64,000 bases of DNA from Vibrio splendidus (GTDB lineage: Bacteria; Pseudomonadota; Gammaproteobacteria; Enterobacterales; Vibrionaceae), in the NCBI RefSeq assembly GCF_003345295.1, contig NZ_CP031056.1, positions 248,001-312,000 on the forward strand, written 5' to 3'. Shown here piece by piece: positions 41,703 to 50,631 of this stretch. The notes beneath the pieces were generated by a model. It was not told the DNA's origin and did not search any database. It saw only the letters and a program-made list of their open reading frames with translations. The position numbers and the translations under genes are program-made. Numbering within the stretch: the first letter of the stretch is position 1; every line of letters starts with the position of its first letter.

Positions 41703-43121
41703 TTACACAGCCTGTACTGGTTCTGTTGGTTTGTGATTTTCTGAGCCATCGTTGGTGATGTGGTCATACTTTTCAGTGAGGTGATCTTGAATTTTTTGGT
41801 GATACGCGCCGTTCAGCTTGTAGAAGCGGAAGTAGATGATTAATGCAATGGCAAAGAAGAAAGCAGGTAGGCCGACCATGATGCATTGCATGCCAAATAC
41901 GGTTTCAGGGCTTTGCACTACATTAGGTACATAGTCGACGGCAGTGAGCGAGATACCGATGAAGAAAGCGGCAAATGCAGAGCCTGCTTTTACGACTAAG
42001 GTTTGCACAGAGTAAGCAATGCTTTCACAACGAGAGCCTAGTTTAAATTCACCATAGTCGACGGTGTCTGCCACCATAATGACGTTAAGAACCCAGAATA
42101 AAGCGGTACCGATTTGTAGGAACACACCCGCCGTTGAAATCAACAAAATGCTTTGTTTGTCGTACATGCCAACATAGATAAGAACAGCACTGCCTAAAAT
42201 AGGGAAAGTGGAAGCACAAGCCCATAGAGTACGGCGTGAGAACATTTTTGCGAGTTTAGGAAACAACACCAGTGTGATGAGGTTTGCGATGCCTGCATAA
42301 GCCATGTAGTAAGGGAACAACTCTTCGTTGCCTACAACATAAGTGAAATAGTACACCGCGAAGGCTGTGATGATGTTGGTCGCCAAATTGTAAGACAGTG
42401 CCATGCATAGAACGCTGGTCAATTGGTCGTTTTTGTAGATAAGTGACAGTAGCTTTTTCAGTGATACTTTTTCTTCCGGCTGTGTGGCGTCGAGGTTCGC
42501 GGTTGAATAGCGTTCTTTGACATTACGCAGGGTGATAAACGTCGAGACTAAGAAACAGGCAATCAACAGTAACGTAAATATTTGAAACCCAAACCCCTTG
42601 TCGTCACCACCTACATAGTTGACGAAGGGCATTGCAATGGCAGCGGTTACTATCCACGCGAGGCTCGCAAAGAAGCGAGGATATGGGACTAACTCTTCGC
42701 GTTCGCGCTTATCTAAGGTGAGTGTTGGGACTAACGACCAAAAAGGAATATCCATTAGTGTGTAAGTCATGCCCCACAAAATATAAGTGACAGCGGCGTA
42801 GGCGATGAGCCAAGGGCCTTCGATGTAATGCGCACTAAACACCATGAGTAGCACGACAGAGTTGGCGAGCGTGCCAATTAAAATCCAAGGTTTGAATTTG
42901 CCCCAACGGGTGCGCGTATTGTTGACCAACCAGCCCATGATTGGGTCGTTGACCGCATCCCAAATACGGGCGACGAGGAAGATGGTTCCGACGGTAGCGG
43001 CAGAAATACCGACTACATCCGTGTAGTAAAACATTAGGTACATATAGACGATGGTGATTGCGAAGTCTTTACCAAACGCCCCAAAGCCATAACTTAGCTT
43101 GGTATTCATAGAGATACTCAT
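41703..43121 (-). CDS. melB: Melibiose:cation symporter MelB
   Basis: 472-residue GPH-family symporter with 12 helices. It matches E. coli MelB over most of the first 200 residues by recall (KLSYGFGAFGKDFAI, YMYLMFYYTDVVG, VARIWDAVNDPIMGW, RWGKFKPWILIGTLANSV, MDIPFWSLVPTLTLDKRERE). The Asp residues of helices II and IV (D in YYTDVVG, VND and MDIPFW) that form the cation site are present. ATG at 43121 follows AAGGAG; a GTG two codons earlier is possible. It is the second gene of melA-melB. Confidence 0.96.
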   Translation of the reverse strand: MSISMNTKLSYGFGAFGKDFAITIVYMYLMFYYTDVVGISAATVGTIFLVARIWDAVNDPIMGWLVNNTRTRWGKFKPWILIGTLANSVVLLMVFSAHYIEGPWLIAYAAVTYILWGMTYTLMDIPFWSLVPTLTLDKREREELVPYPRFFASLAWIVTAAIAMPFVNYVGGDDKGFGFQIFTLLLIACFLVSTFITLRNVKERYSTANLDATQPEEKVSLKKLLSLIYKNDQLTSVLCMALSYNLATNIITAFAVYYFTYVVGNEELFPYYMAYAGIANLITLVLFPKLAKMFSRRTLWACASTFPILGSAVLIYVGMYDKQSILLISTAGVFLQIGTALFWVLNVIMVADTVDYGEFKLGSRCESIAYSVQTLVVKAGSAFAAFFIGISLTAVDYVPNVVQSPETVFGMQCIMVGLPAFFFAIALIIYFRFYKLNGAYHQKIQDHLTEKYDHITNDGSENHKPTEPVQAV

Positions 43122-43192
43122 TGCCACTCCTTACGCCTCCTCTGTGAGAAGGCGCTAATATTCACGTTATTGTATTTTTTATTAGTATGAAA

Positions 43193-44545
43193 TTACTTGT
43201 TAACCCACTCTGGTAACCAACCCTCATGAGCCTCAATCAAGTCGTCGACCAGCGCGTAGATTTCTTCTATTCCAAGTACAGCGGCTGTATGTGGGTCGAG
43301 CATCGCAGCATGATAAATACGGTCACGGTTTTCAGTGAGAATAGCTTCTGTTAATAGAGTTTGGACGTTGATATTGGTTTGCATCAATGCGGCTAAGTGG
43401 TTTGGTAGACGTCCAGCTTTGATTGGTTGAACACCATTAGCATCAACTAAACAGGCGACTTCAACACAGCAACCTTGCGGTAAGTTGTCTATTAAAGCTT
43501 CGTTTTTAACGTTGCCATAGATGACGCTCGGAGTACCTGTCCAGATAGAATTCATGATGGTGCTGGCGTACTCATGAGACTCATCAACGGTGATCTTGTC
43601 AGCTGTTTTGAGTTCTTGAAGGTCGCGTTTCCAATCGGCTATTTGCTCGACACAGCGCTTCGGGTACTCATCAAGTGGCACTTTATAACGTTCAATTAAA
43701 TCTGGGCGATTCGGCTTGATAAAGTAGGGGGTGTATTCCGAAAAATGTTCAGAAGACTCAGTCACAAAGTAGCCCAATTTTTTGAACATCTCGTAGCGAA
43801 CCAAATTTGTGCAGCGACCATTGTGATAAATACCCGGTTTAGGCGCTTGCCCACTCTCAAAAGCTTCAAGTAGATCTGGATAAATATCGATGTATTGACC
43901 ACTTTCTGTTTTCTTCTCAAGAGTGAGGTAGTAAGCCATGTGGTTGATGCCAGCGCAGGTATAGCGAAGGTCTGAATAATCTAAGTCCAGGTCGCGCGCT
44001 AATTCTTCTGCTGTGCCTTGTACTGAGTGGCATAAACCGACTTGTTTGATGTGCGGGTATTTCTCGTACATCGCCCACGTGTTCATCGCCATAGGGTTGA
44101 CGTAGTTGAGCATAGTGGCGTTCGGACAAACCTCGGTCATATCTTCACACACGCTCCAAAGGTGCGGGACCGTGCGTAGCGAACGCATAATACCGCCTGG
44201 GCCTAGTGTGTCTGCGATGGTTTGTTCCAGGCCATGGCGTTTACACACCTCGAAATCCGTGACCGTACAAGGTTCATAACCGCCGATTTGAAAAGCGATG
44301 ACAACGAAGTCTGCATCTTGTAGTGCCTCTTTTTGATTTAAGTGACACGAAATAGAGCCAGTAGCACCCGATGATTCCATGAGTTTACTGACGACTAGGT
44401 GTGACTCTTCTAATCGGGTCTCATCAATATCCATCAAGGCGACATGAGCGTTTTGTAGTGCAGAACGGTGGAAAACGTCACCAAGAATGTTCTTAACAAA
44501 AATGGTTGATCCTGCGCCGATGAATGTGATCTTAGGGCTTTGCAT
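43193..44545 (-). CDS. melA: Alpha-galactosidase MelA (glycoside hydrolase family 4)
   Basis: 450-residue cytoplasmic enzyme that splits melibiose with NAD+ and Mn2+ by an oxidation-elimination mechanism. N-terminal Rossmann motif ITFIGAGSTIFVKNILGDVF; metal ligands in GLCHSVQGTAEE and CAGINHMAYY; family motifs DTLGPGGIMRSLRT and YVNPMAMNTWAMY. Very close to E. coli MelA along its whole length by recall. The ATG at 44545 is chosen because AAAGGA lies upstream and it matches the MelA N-terminus (MQSPKITF); the longer frame to 44596 adds unrelated residues. melB follows 71 bp downstream. Confidence 0.96.
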   Translation of the reverse strand: MQSPKITFIGAGSTIFVKNILGDVFHRSALQNAHVALMDIDETRLEESHLVVSKLMESSGATGSISCHLNQKEALQDADFVVIAFQIGGYEPCTVTDFEVCKRHGLEQTIADTLGPGGIMRSLRTVPHLWSVCEDMTEVCPNATMLNYVNPMAMNTWAMYEKYPHIKQVGLCHSVQGTAEELARDLDLDYSDLRYTCAGINHMAYYLTLEKKTESGQYIDIYPDLLEAFESGQAPKPGIYHNGRCTNLVRYEMFKKLGYFVTESSEHFSEYTPYFIKPNRPDLIERYKVPLDEYPKRCVEQIADWKRDLQELKTADKITVDESHEYASTIMNSIWTGTPSVIYGNVKNEALIDNLPQGCCVEVACLVDANGVQPIKAGRLPNHLAALMQTNINVQTLLTEAILTENRDRIYHAAMLDPHTAAVLGIEEIYALVDDLIEAHEGWLPEWVNK

Positions 44546-44680
44546 AGTGGAATCCTTTATCTCTCTGAGTTCTTTGTTGATACAGACAAAGTACACCTAG
44601 AACCCACGTCGATTCGTCTCAGATAATCAAATAGCTCTCCCGTTTTCTAATATTTTTAAATCATTGAATGGAAATCTTAG

Positions 44681-44790
44681 GAAATGGGATAACTTACTGG
44701 CTTTTGAGGAGAGGGGTTGTGCAATGAAGCGAGTTTTGCACTTAAGATGCTGACTCTAATCACATTGTGCTGATCTTATGAAATGGGGTA
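44681..44790. promoter_or_regulatory. Direct repeats GAAATGGGRTA in the melR-melA intergenic region, candidate MelR sites
   Basis: GAAATGGGATA at 44681-44691 and GAAATGGGGTA at 44780-44790, the second within the partial palindrome GAAAT-GGGGT-ATTTC. They lie on either side of the candidate CRP site in the 327-bp divergent promoter region. AraC-type regulators bind direct repeats, which makes these plausible MelR sites. Confidence 0.45.
44749..44764 (-). promoter_or_regulatory. Candidate CRP site in the mel divergent promoter
   Basis: On the minus strand TGTGATTAGAGTCAGC, a TGTGA-N6-TCAgc match (8 of 10 conserved positions), roughly midway between melR and melA. CRP control is normal for mel genes. 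Confidence 0.5.
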
Positions 44791-44872
44791 TTTCGGCACT
44801 ATGATCGCCTTCAGAGTTTTATTATCGAGGAATTGCTAAAAGTCATTTATACGATTTCCTAAGGAACGAGAT

Positions 44873-45892
44873 ATGCCGCAATCAACCCCTGATGCGCTGA
44901 GAATTATCACTTTAGATAAGTACTCATCCGAGACCGTGTCGGTAAGCCCGCTTTCTCTCTATTCGTCCTATGAGAAAATTGATATCGAACTTAGAGCTCC
45001 TCACTCCATGCCCGGCTATCATTGGCATGGTCAAATAGAGGTGAATATTCCTTTTGGGGACGATGTGGAATACATCATTAACGGCAGCCCAATCGTGGTT
45101 AAGAGTGGATCGATTGGCTTGTTTTGGGCATCGGTACCTCATCGACTCACCAATCCCGGCCAAAGCCATAATATGGGGATCATCAACATACCGATTCACC
45201 ATTTTATGTCGTGGACTCTCAGTCGGGATTTAGTCAATCAGGTAACTCACGGCAGTGTGTTGCAATCGAATTCTTGTTCGTTAGTGAGTGAATTTGAAAT
45301 TGCCCGTTGGGTACAAGAGATAAAGCATTCGTCAGAAAGTCGCCAGCAGTTGGCTATCGATGAAATTGGCTTGATGCTTAAGCGAATCTGCCTTGATGGT
45401 TGGCAACAACTGCTCGTAAATCGACAGGAAAAATCGACCTCAAAAGGGGTGTCGAAACACTCCCAATTCTATGTAAGCCAAATGTTGGAATACATCGCCA
45501 TGCATCATAACCAACCATTAACCGTGAAAGATATCGCAGAACATATTGGATTACATGCCAACTATGCAATGAACGTATTTCAACGAACGATGCAGATGAC
45601 CATCAAGCAGTACATTACTGCGATGCGCATCAATCATGCTCGTGCTTTGCTGAGTGATACTGACAGAACCATTCTCGATATTTCACTCACGGTGGGCTTC
45701 AATTCGAGTAGCCGATTCTATGAAACTTTCCAAACGTACATTGGCGTCACGCCGACGCAATATCGAAAAATAGCGAGGGAAGATCATCGGTGGAGCAGTC
45801 ATGGAGCCAGTCCCGTCTACGACCTTGAGAAAGGCGCGTGTGATGGTAAAAGGCCGCTAACGGTCACCGATAATTTAAAGGAAAAGTGGTGA
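44873..45892 (+). CDS. melR: Melibiose operon activator MelR (AraC family)
   Basis: 339 residues: an N-terminal cupin sugar-binding domain with RAPHSMPGYHWHGQIEVNIPFGDDVEYIING and a C-terminal double helix-turn-helix (LTVKDIAEHIGLHANYAMNVFQRTMQMTIKQYITAMRINHARALL, then ISLTVGFNSSSRFYETFQTYIGVTPTQYRK). E. coli MelR is 302 residues; this one has about 30 extra residues at the C-terminus. Divergent to melAB, the same layout as in E. coli. ATG at 44873 follows AAGGAACGAG. It is expected to activate melAB with melibiose and CRP. Confidence 0.94.
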   Translation: MPQSTPDALRIITLDKYSSETVSVSPLSLYSSYEKIDIELRAPHSMPGYHWHGQIEVNIPFGDDVEYIINGSPIVVKSGSIGLFWASVPHRLTNPGQSHNMGIINIPIHHFMSWTLSRDLVNQVTHGSVLQSNSCSLVSEFEIARWVQEIKHSSESRQQLAIDEIGLMLKRICLDGWQQLLVNRQEKSTSKGVSKHSQFYVSQMLEYIAMHHNQPLTVKDIAEHIGLHANYAMNVFQRTMQMTIKQYITAMRINHARALLSDTDRTILDISLTVGFNSSSRFYETFQTYIGVTPTQYRKIAREDHRWSSHGASPVYDLEKGACDGKRPLTVTDNLKEKW

Positions 45893-45934
45893 GTGTTTAT
45901 TCCGTTGCGTAAAGATGGCTAATACCCTGAACTA

Positions 45935-45966
45935 GGGGCTAAGGGGCTAAGGGGCTAAGGGGCTAA
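45935..45966. repeat. Octanucleotide tandem repeat (GGGGCTAA)x4 on a stop codon
   Basis: Four perfect copies of GGGGCTAA. The last copy contains, on the minus strand, the TAG stop (45963-45965) of the large secreted protein gene. No terminator hairpin is seen between the two convergent genes here. Confidence 0.9.
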
Positions 45967-48206
45967 TAAAGCAGAAATAGCCCTTGATACCCCCCAAGCT
46001 TAACTTCTTTCACATACTCACCAACCTTGCCAGTCATATCGACGGGCCTCATTGGCTTGTGTAATGGAATACTGAGTTTCGGTGCCGAATAGAAGTCACG
46101 ATTTTTACCATAGAAATGGGTTCGATAAAGTACGCGCCCATGCTCAAATTCTCTCGCGAGCACCATCTCTTGAGGGCCTCCCTCTACGATGTTTGTTTCC
46201 GAACGATAAAGAAAATAGGTATAGGTTGGTAACAGCTGAACCTTACCGTTTGGCAGATCAGCATGCACAACTTGATGCTTGGTTGAATCGCCGACAATGG
46301 TGTAGTCACTGGGTGTTGAGTGTGTGGTCGAAAGCATTAACGGAATGGGCTCTAATTTATTCGGAATCCGGTTGGCTGGAAAGCCTAGGTCGACTTTGAG
46401 CAGCTGTGTCGGTCGGTAAGCGATGTTTTTCGGCACACCACTCTTCCAAAAATTCTCTTCGGTAGTATTGCCACTGCCATACACATAACTGCTATTCCAC
46501 TGGTTAAAATAACTATGTTGTGGCTGGTAGCTGAGGTAATAAATAGCGAGGGTTGAATACTGATCTTGTTGCCAGTTATCTTGGCTGTTACCTAGGTATT
46601 GAACGCGCCCATAGCGAGTAGTGGCTTGGAATATAACGCTTGAATCAGTGTTAGCTAACGCTGAGTTATCCCAAAACTTAGACAATCCGGCATAACCACT
46701 AAAGCCTGTAGAGGGGAATAAGTAGTGCTCCCTAAAGTACAGGTTTCCTGAGTCAATTAAGTGTGATTGCCCGTTTCGGCCATAAAGGTTGGCCGTTCCA
46801 ATATTAAGGCCAATTGAAAGAGTATCGTCGTTAGCTGATAACTGTTTGAGAAAGGCGGCGAAGTGCGTCTTGTATTGCTTATCCGCTTCATTAGACCCTA
46901 CGACAAGACCAAGCTCTTGAATGGTTCCTCCTGAATGAACCTCAAATTGATTGCTGCCAAGGAGTTTGTTGGTATCGTCGTTGTAGGCGCCATTGAGCCC
47001 TTGTTGCCCCCAATGTTTGGAATAGTAGTTTCGCATCAACATCAGTAGATCTGGGTTAGTAAGGTTGGTCAATGACCATGATGAGTTTTGGTTCCACATT
47101 CGGCCGAAAGGAATGACGCGAGACTCCCAGAGAAATCGAGCTGTAGCCAATTTGTTATTCCTATTTTCATATTCAGAAGGTGATAAATAGTTGTCTTGGT
47201 TGAGATCGGCTGACTGGTCAAAACCACGGATCTTGCGCCAATACTTGGTTTCGTTTGGTGGTTGTGAATCTGTCTTTGAAGTCTGCAGATCTTTGAGTTC
47301 GATTTTCGGGAAATGGTCCTTCAATTGAACTTGATTTAAGCGAGGGCGAATATCATTTTGGTTCCCTTGCCAGCGTACCCTAACAACGTATAAACGCCCG
47401 CCATCTCGAATAAACGTAGAACCAAAATACTGCCCCCCACCATAACTCTGGCCACTTCCATCGTGAGTATTTGTTCTTACCCAGTTAGATGGGACTCGCC
47501 AGTTTACGGCTTGGTTTCGGGTCATGTTGCTTGTGTTATCTTCCATTATATCGACGCTAGACCATGCCGTGACTTTACCCTCAACGTTCATCGATAATGG
47601 ATACTCAATCTGAAACTCTCCGCCCTGTGCAAAGTGTGAAAATTCAAATGCTAAGTGATTGAATTTCTCAGAGTGATAAACGTAGAGAGCGCCACCTTTG
47701 TCAAAATGTTCAAACACATCAGCATCCCAAGGTGGTGGTTGATAAAGAGCAAAGCCCGCGTGCTTTTCATCAGCGGTATAGCCGATAATCATAGGTTTGC
47801 GATTTAAAGTGGTATTGGCACCGTGACTCGTATCAGGCTCTGCCAGAATCGTGTCTTCTGAAAAGTGTAGGAAAAAATCTTCGTAATCAATGCCATTTCG
47901 CTCTGCGGCATTTCTAATTTCGTTTTCTAATTCTCCTGAATTCAGATCCAATTTTTGGTTGTACATGTAACCAATCGCGCTGACGCTTTCGTTATCATTT
48001 TTATCGGCGTAAGCCCCAAACACCAAGTCACTATTGTTGACCTCCCAATCGATCACCTCTCTGGCTGATAAGGGGGAGCCATGTAAGTTGAACCCATTAT
48101 CATGTTGGCTTGGTAGCACAATGGTATAGCTTGCCAAGCTGGTGTTTGAAGACATAAGGCATGTAAAGGGAAGGGCCAATAGTCGTCGAGTACGGTGTTT
48201 TTTCAT
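45963..48206 (-). CDS. Large secreted protein with EF-hand-like loop, unknown function
   Basis: 747 residues. ATG at 48206 (MKKHRTRRLLALPFTCLM) follows AGGAAG and gives a signal peptide; the ATG at 48257 would add 17 residues before it. No family recognised. A canonical 12-residue EF-hand or dockerin-type calcium loop D-L-N-Q-D-N-Y-L-S-P-S-E lies at about 334-345. The N-terminal half has beta-rich patterns with many Trp and Asp; the second half is rich in Tyr, Trp and Asn (YYSKHWGQQGLNGAYNDD, SYFNQWNSSYVYGSG), the makeup of carbohydrate-binding or hydrolysing proteins. It lies next to the mel locus but faces melR and is not in its operon. A polysaccharide-related role is only a guess. Confidence 0.72.
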   Translation of the reverse strand: MKKHRTRRLLALPFTCLMSSNTSLASYTIVLPSQHDNGFNLHGSPLSAREVIDWEVNNSDLVFGAYADKNDNESVSAIGYMYNQKLDLNSGELENEIRNAAERNGIDYEDFFLHFSEDTILAEPDTSHGANTTLNRKPMIIGYTADEKHAGFALYQPPPWDADVFEHFDKGGALYVYHSEKFNHLAFEFSHFAQGGEFQIEYPLSMNVEGKVTAWSSVDIMEDNTSNMTRNQAVNWRVPSNWVRTNTHDGSGQSYGGGQYFGSTFIRDGGRLYVVRVRWQGNQNDIRPRLNQVQLKDHFPKIELKDLQTSKTDSQPPNETKYWRKIRGFDQSADLNQDNYLSPSEYENRNNKLATARFLWESRVIPFGRMWNQNSSWSLTNLTNPDLLMLMRNYYSKHWGQQGLNGAYNDDTNKLLGSNQFEVHSGGTIQELGLVVGSNEADKQYKTHFAAFLKQLSANDDTLSIGLNIGTANLYGRNGQSHLIDSGNLYFREHYLFPSTGFSGYAGLSKFWDNSALANTDSSVIFQATTRYGRVQYLGNSQDNWQQDQYSTLAIYYLSYQPQHSYFNQWNSSYVYGSGNTTEENFWKSGVPKNIAYRPTQLLKVDLGFPANRIPNKLEPIPLMLSTTHSTPSDYTIVGDSTKHQVVHADLPNGKVQLLPTYTYFLYRSETNIVEGGPQEMVLAREFEHGRVLYRTHFYGKNRDFYSAPKLSIPLHKPMRPVDMTGKVGEYVKEVKLGGYQGLFLLY

Positions 48207-48502
48207 CAAGCTTCCTAGCCACAATGGGAGCGATTTAATATCAGCCAAATTAAGCATGTCACGCTATGTCAGTGTAGCAAAGCACGGTATTGGGGTTGGG
48301 TTTACCTCTGGAGGTTAGCTCGAATAGACATCAGAACGTAGCTTCTAACTTGACAGTTTGGAGGTTACTAACAACTATTAAGTTGATGATTTTTAATCCG
48401 TAATCCATTGGTTCACCTAAGGTGAATGACTAAGGAAGTAGGTGCGGGTGTTTTGTGATGTTCAATATGACTCACTCGATAAGTAAGGAGGGGATGCCCC
48501 TT

Positions 48503-48658
48503 ATGATGTCTTTACTGTTTTTGTTATTACTTGTGGCGATGGTGTGCGGGTTTTTCGGCAAGAAGACCGCCGCGTATGGCTTTTTCGCTGGCTCAGTGAT
48601 CCTTGGTTTGTATTGGTTTAATCACCATGCGACTGACCCTCTGTCGATCTTATTGTAA
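48503..48658 (+). CDS. DUF5993 family small membrane protein
   Basis: 51 residues: one long hydrophobic helix (LLFLLLLVAMVCGFF), KKTAAYG, a second helix, and the C-terminal hallmark NHHATDPLSILL of DUF5993. Start at 48503 is chosen because AAGGAGGGG lies 9 nt upstream and the family has about 50 residues; GTG at 48455 or ATG at 48494 are in the same frame. It ends 9 nt before the DsbB-like gene, with which this family is usually paired, so it is likely a small partner subunit. Confidence 0.82.
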   Translation: MMSLLFLLLLVAMVCGFFGKKTAAYGFFAGSVILGLYWFNHHATDPLSILL

Positions 48659-48667
48659 GGAGCTAAC

Positions 48668-49219
48668 ATGAATCGAAATCAGTTAACTCTTCTGAATACG
48701 CTTGGCTTACTGGGTATGACAGCCGTTTTGTTGATCGGCTTTATTCTTCAGTTTGTCCTCAATGAACTTCCTTGCCCACTGTGTTTACTGCAACGGATTG
48801 GCTTTGTGATGGTGGCGTTTGGCTTCATGCTGAATGTGGTTTATGGGCCTCAATCGCGTCACTATGGGGTTGTGCTAATTGGCGCTTTGTATGGTGTCGC
48901 CACATCGTTAAGACAAGTTTCCCTACACGTGATTCCGGGCACTCCTGGTTACGGTAGCCCTATTTTGGGGATGCACTATTACACTTGGGCCTTTGTGTTG
49001 TTCGCTGCAACCATATTGGGTGTAGCCGTGATCTTGATACTAACCAATAAGGCCGAGTCTCACGAACCTTACAAAATGAGTAACTTTGGACGGATTGTGT
49101 GTTTACTAGCAATCGTGGTGGTGGCATTGAATGCTATTGCTACATTTGTCGAATGTGGTCCTTATCAGTGCCCTGATAATCCGGTGAGCTATTGGTTACT
49201 CAATCAAGGTGCGAGTTAG
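48668..49219 (+). CDS. DsbB-like disulfide bond formation protein
   Basis: 183-residue inner-membrane thiol oxidase with five predicted helices. The quinone-linked redox pair C-P-L-C follows the first helix (NELPCPLCLLQRIG), as in DsbB and BdbC. The second cysteine pair, found in periplasmic loop 2 of E. coli DsbB, is not there; instead a pair sits after the last helix in VECGPYQCPDNP. TAAGGAG lies before the ATG. Cotranscribed with the DUF5993 peptide. No DsbA-like partner lies in the window. It may oxidise a specific exported protein; the nearby large secreted protein and toxin genes are not obviously linked. Confidence 0.88.
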   Translation: MNRNQLTLLNTLGLLGMTAVLLIGFILQFVLNELPCPLCLLQRIGFVMVAFGFMLNVVYGPQSRHYGVVLIGALYGVATSLRQVSLHVIPGTPGYGSPILGMHYYTWAFVLFAATILGVAVILILTNKAESHEPYKMSNFGRIVCLLAIVVVALNAIATFVECGPYQCPDNPVSYWLLNQGAS

Positions 49220-49265
49220 AGAAATGGTGCTTTGAGAGAGCGATTAAAGAACAACTGGTAAAAGA

Positions 49266-49291
49266 AAAGCCACAGCGTTCGCTGTGGCTTT
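49266..49291. terminator. Bidirectional terminator between dsbB-like gene and dpaL
   Basis: Perfect 12-bp stem AAAGCCACAGCG/CGCTGTGGCTTT with a 2-nt loop, T-rich on both strands. Confidence 0.9.
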
Positions 49292-49326
49292 GTCGTTAGT
49301 GTTGTGGAGTTTATGACCGTCAGCAA

Positions 49327-50505
49327 TTAGTTAGAGTGGTGCAATCCATTCCAAACGATGTCGCGGTAACGTGTTTGGTTGGTGTCGCCTTCGGTGCTGA
49401 AGAGCATGATGGTTGCGTCTTCATTTAAGCCTAGAGTGTCACGCGTTGCTTGGTCTGCGCCCTCTCGGCAAAGTTGGTAAAGAAGACCTAGTGTAATCGC
49501 ACCTGACTCACCGCTGATGATTTGGCTGTCACCTTGTAGTGGGTTACCTAGAACACGCATCCCGTTTGCTGAAATACTGTCATCAACCGAGATAAAGTAG
49601 TTACTGCAATCACGCAATACTGGCCATGTCACTGGGTTTGGTTCACCACATGCAAGGCCCGCCATGATTGAGTTCAACTCACCGGTTACGTTGACCATTT
49701 CGCCTTTCTCGCCTGAGCGGAAAATACAATCTGCGGCTGCTGGCTCTGCAATGATGGTTTCAAATGTATCTGCGCCTAGCTTGTCTGCAAGGTAGCCTAG
49801 TATGCCGCCTGCCATTGCACCTACGCCAGCTTGTAAGAATACGTGAGTTGGAGCGCTAAATTCTTGCTCTTGAACTTGCTCGACGGCTTCGTCTGCCATG
49901 GTCATGTAACCTTGAGAGATCCATGTTGGGATCTCTTCATAACCCTCCCATGCAGTGTCTTGAACAAGCATCCAGCCATTGTCTTGCGCAGTTTGGTTCG
50001 CCATACGTACCGTGTCGTCATAGTTAACTTCCGTCACGATGCATTCTGCACCTAAACCTTGAATGCGGTTAACGCTTGCTTGAGATGAACCTTTTGGCAT
50101 GTAAACCACGGCTTTTTGGCCCATTTCACGAGCTGCCCACGCGACACCAGTGCCATGGTTGCCTGCGGTTGCTGTCGTAAAAACAAGTGGTTTTTCTAGT
50201 TTTGAAGCTACCGTTTTAAGATTGATCTCAGAGATATCAATGCCAAGGTGTTTTGCCAATTGGCGACCCAGAGCGTAAGAACCGCCGAGTACCTTGAATG
50301 CATTCAAACCGAAGCGTTTTGATTCGTCTTTAACGAGGATCGCCTTAACACCAAGGTGATTAGCAAGATTAGGAAGAGAGACAAGTGGCGTTGGTTGGTA
50401 ACCTTCGATCTGACGGTGAAACTCACGCGCTTGTTGCGCTTGAGATGCAGTGAATAGCTCGCAAACTTGTCCAGTGTAGAATGAATTTTTTGATAGTTTT
50501 AACAT
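49327..50505 (-). CDS. dpaL: Diaminopropionate ammonia-lyase
   Basis: 392-residue PLP enzyme (fold type II) that turns D- and L-2,3-diaminopropionate into pyruvate and two ammonia. The PLP Lys lies in NAFKVLGGSYA; the phosphate-binding Gly-rich loop in TATAGNHGTGVAWAA; the C-terminal FSTEGDTNQTRYRDIVW is typical of DpaL/YgeX. The ATG at 50505 is preferred over the GTG three codons upstream (50514). It follows the ridA-like gene on the same strand after a 126-bp gap. The lyase releases 2-aminoacrylate-type intermediates, which RidA proteins clear. Confidence 0.94.
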   Translation of the reverse strand: MLKLSKNSFYTGQVCELFTASQAQQAREFHRQIEGYQPTPLVSLPNLANHLGVKAILVKDESKRFGLNAFKVLGGSYALGRQLAKHLGIDISEINLKTVASKLEKPLVFTTATAGNHGTGVAWAAREMGQKAVVYMPKGSSQASVNRIQGLGAECIVTEVNYDDTVRMANQTAQDNGWMLVQDTAWEGYEEIPTWISQGYMTMADEAVEQVQEQEFSAPTHVFLQAGVGAMAGGILGYLADKLGADTFETIIAEPAAADCIFRSGEKGEMVNVTGELNSIMAGLACGEPNPVTWPVLRDCSNYFISVDDSISANGMRVLGNPLQGDSQIISGESGAITLGLLYQLCREGADQATRDTLGLNEDATIMLFSTEGDTNQTRYRDIVWNGLHHSN

Positions 50506-50631
50506 AGGGCACACTTAGATACAGGCAGAGGAATTAAAGGCCATCAAGCGATGTTCAATGACCTTACTTTGTCGTTAATAACATTACATAGTTATTTTTT
50601 GCTATACGCAGTCACTAAAAGCAATACGTGA

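Noticed and set aside
50506..50514. GTG start for diaminopropionate ammonia-lyase
   Set aside because: The ATG three codons later gives the usual family N-terminus; no better ribosome site supports the GTG.
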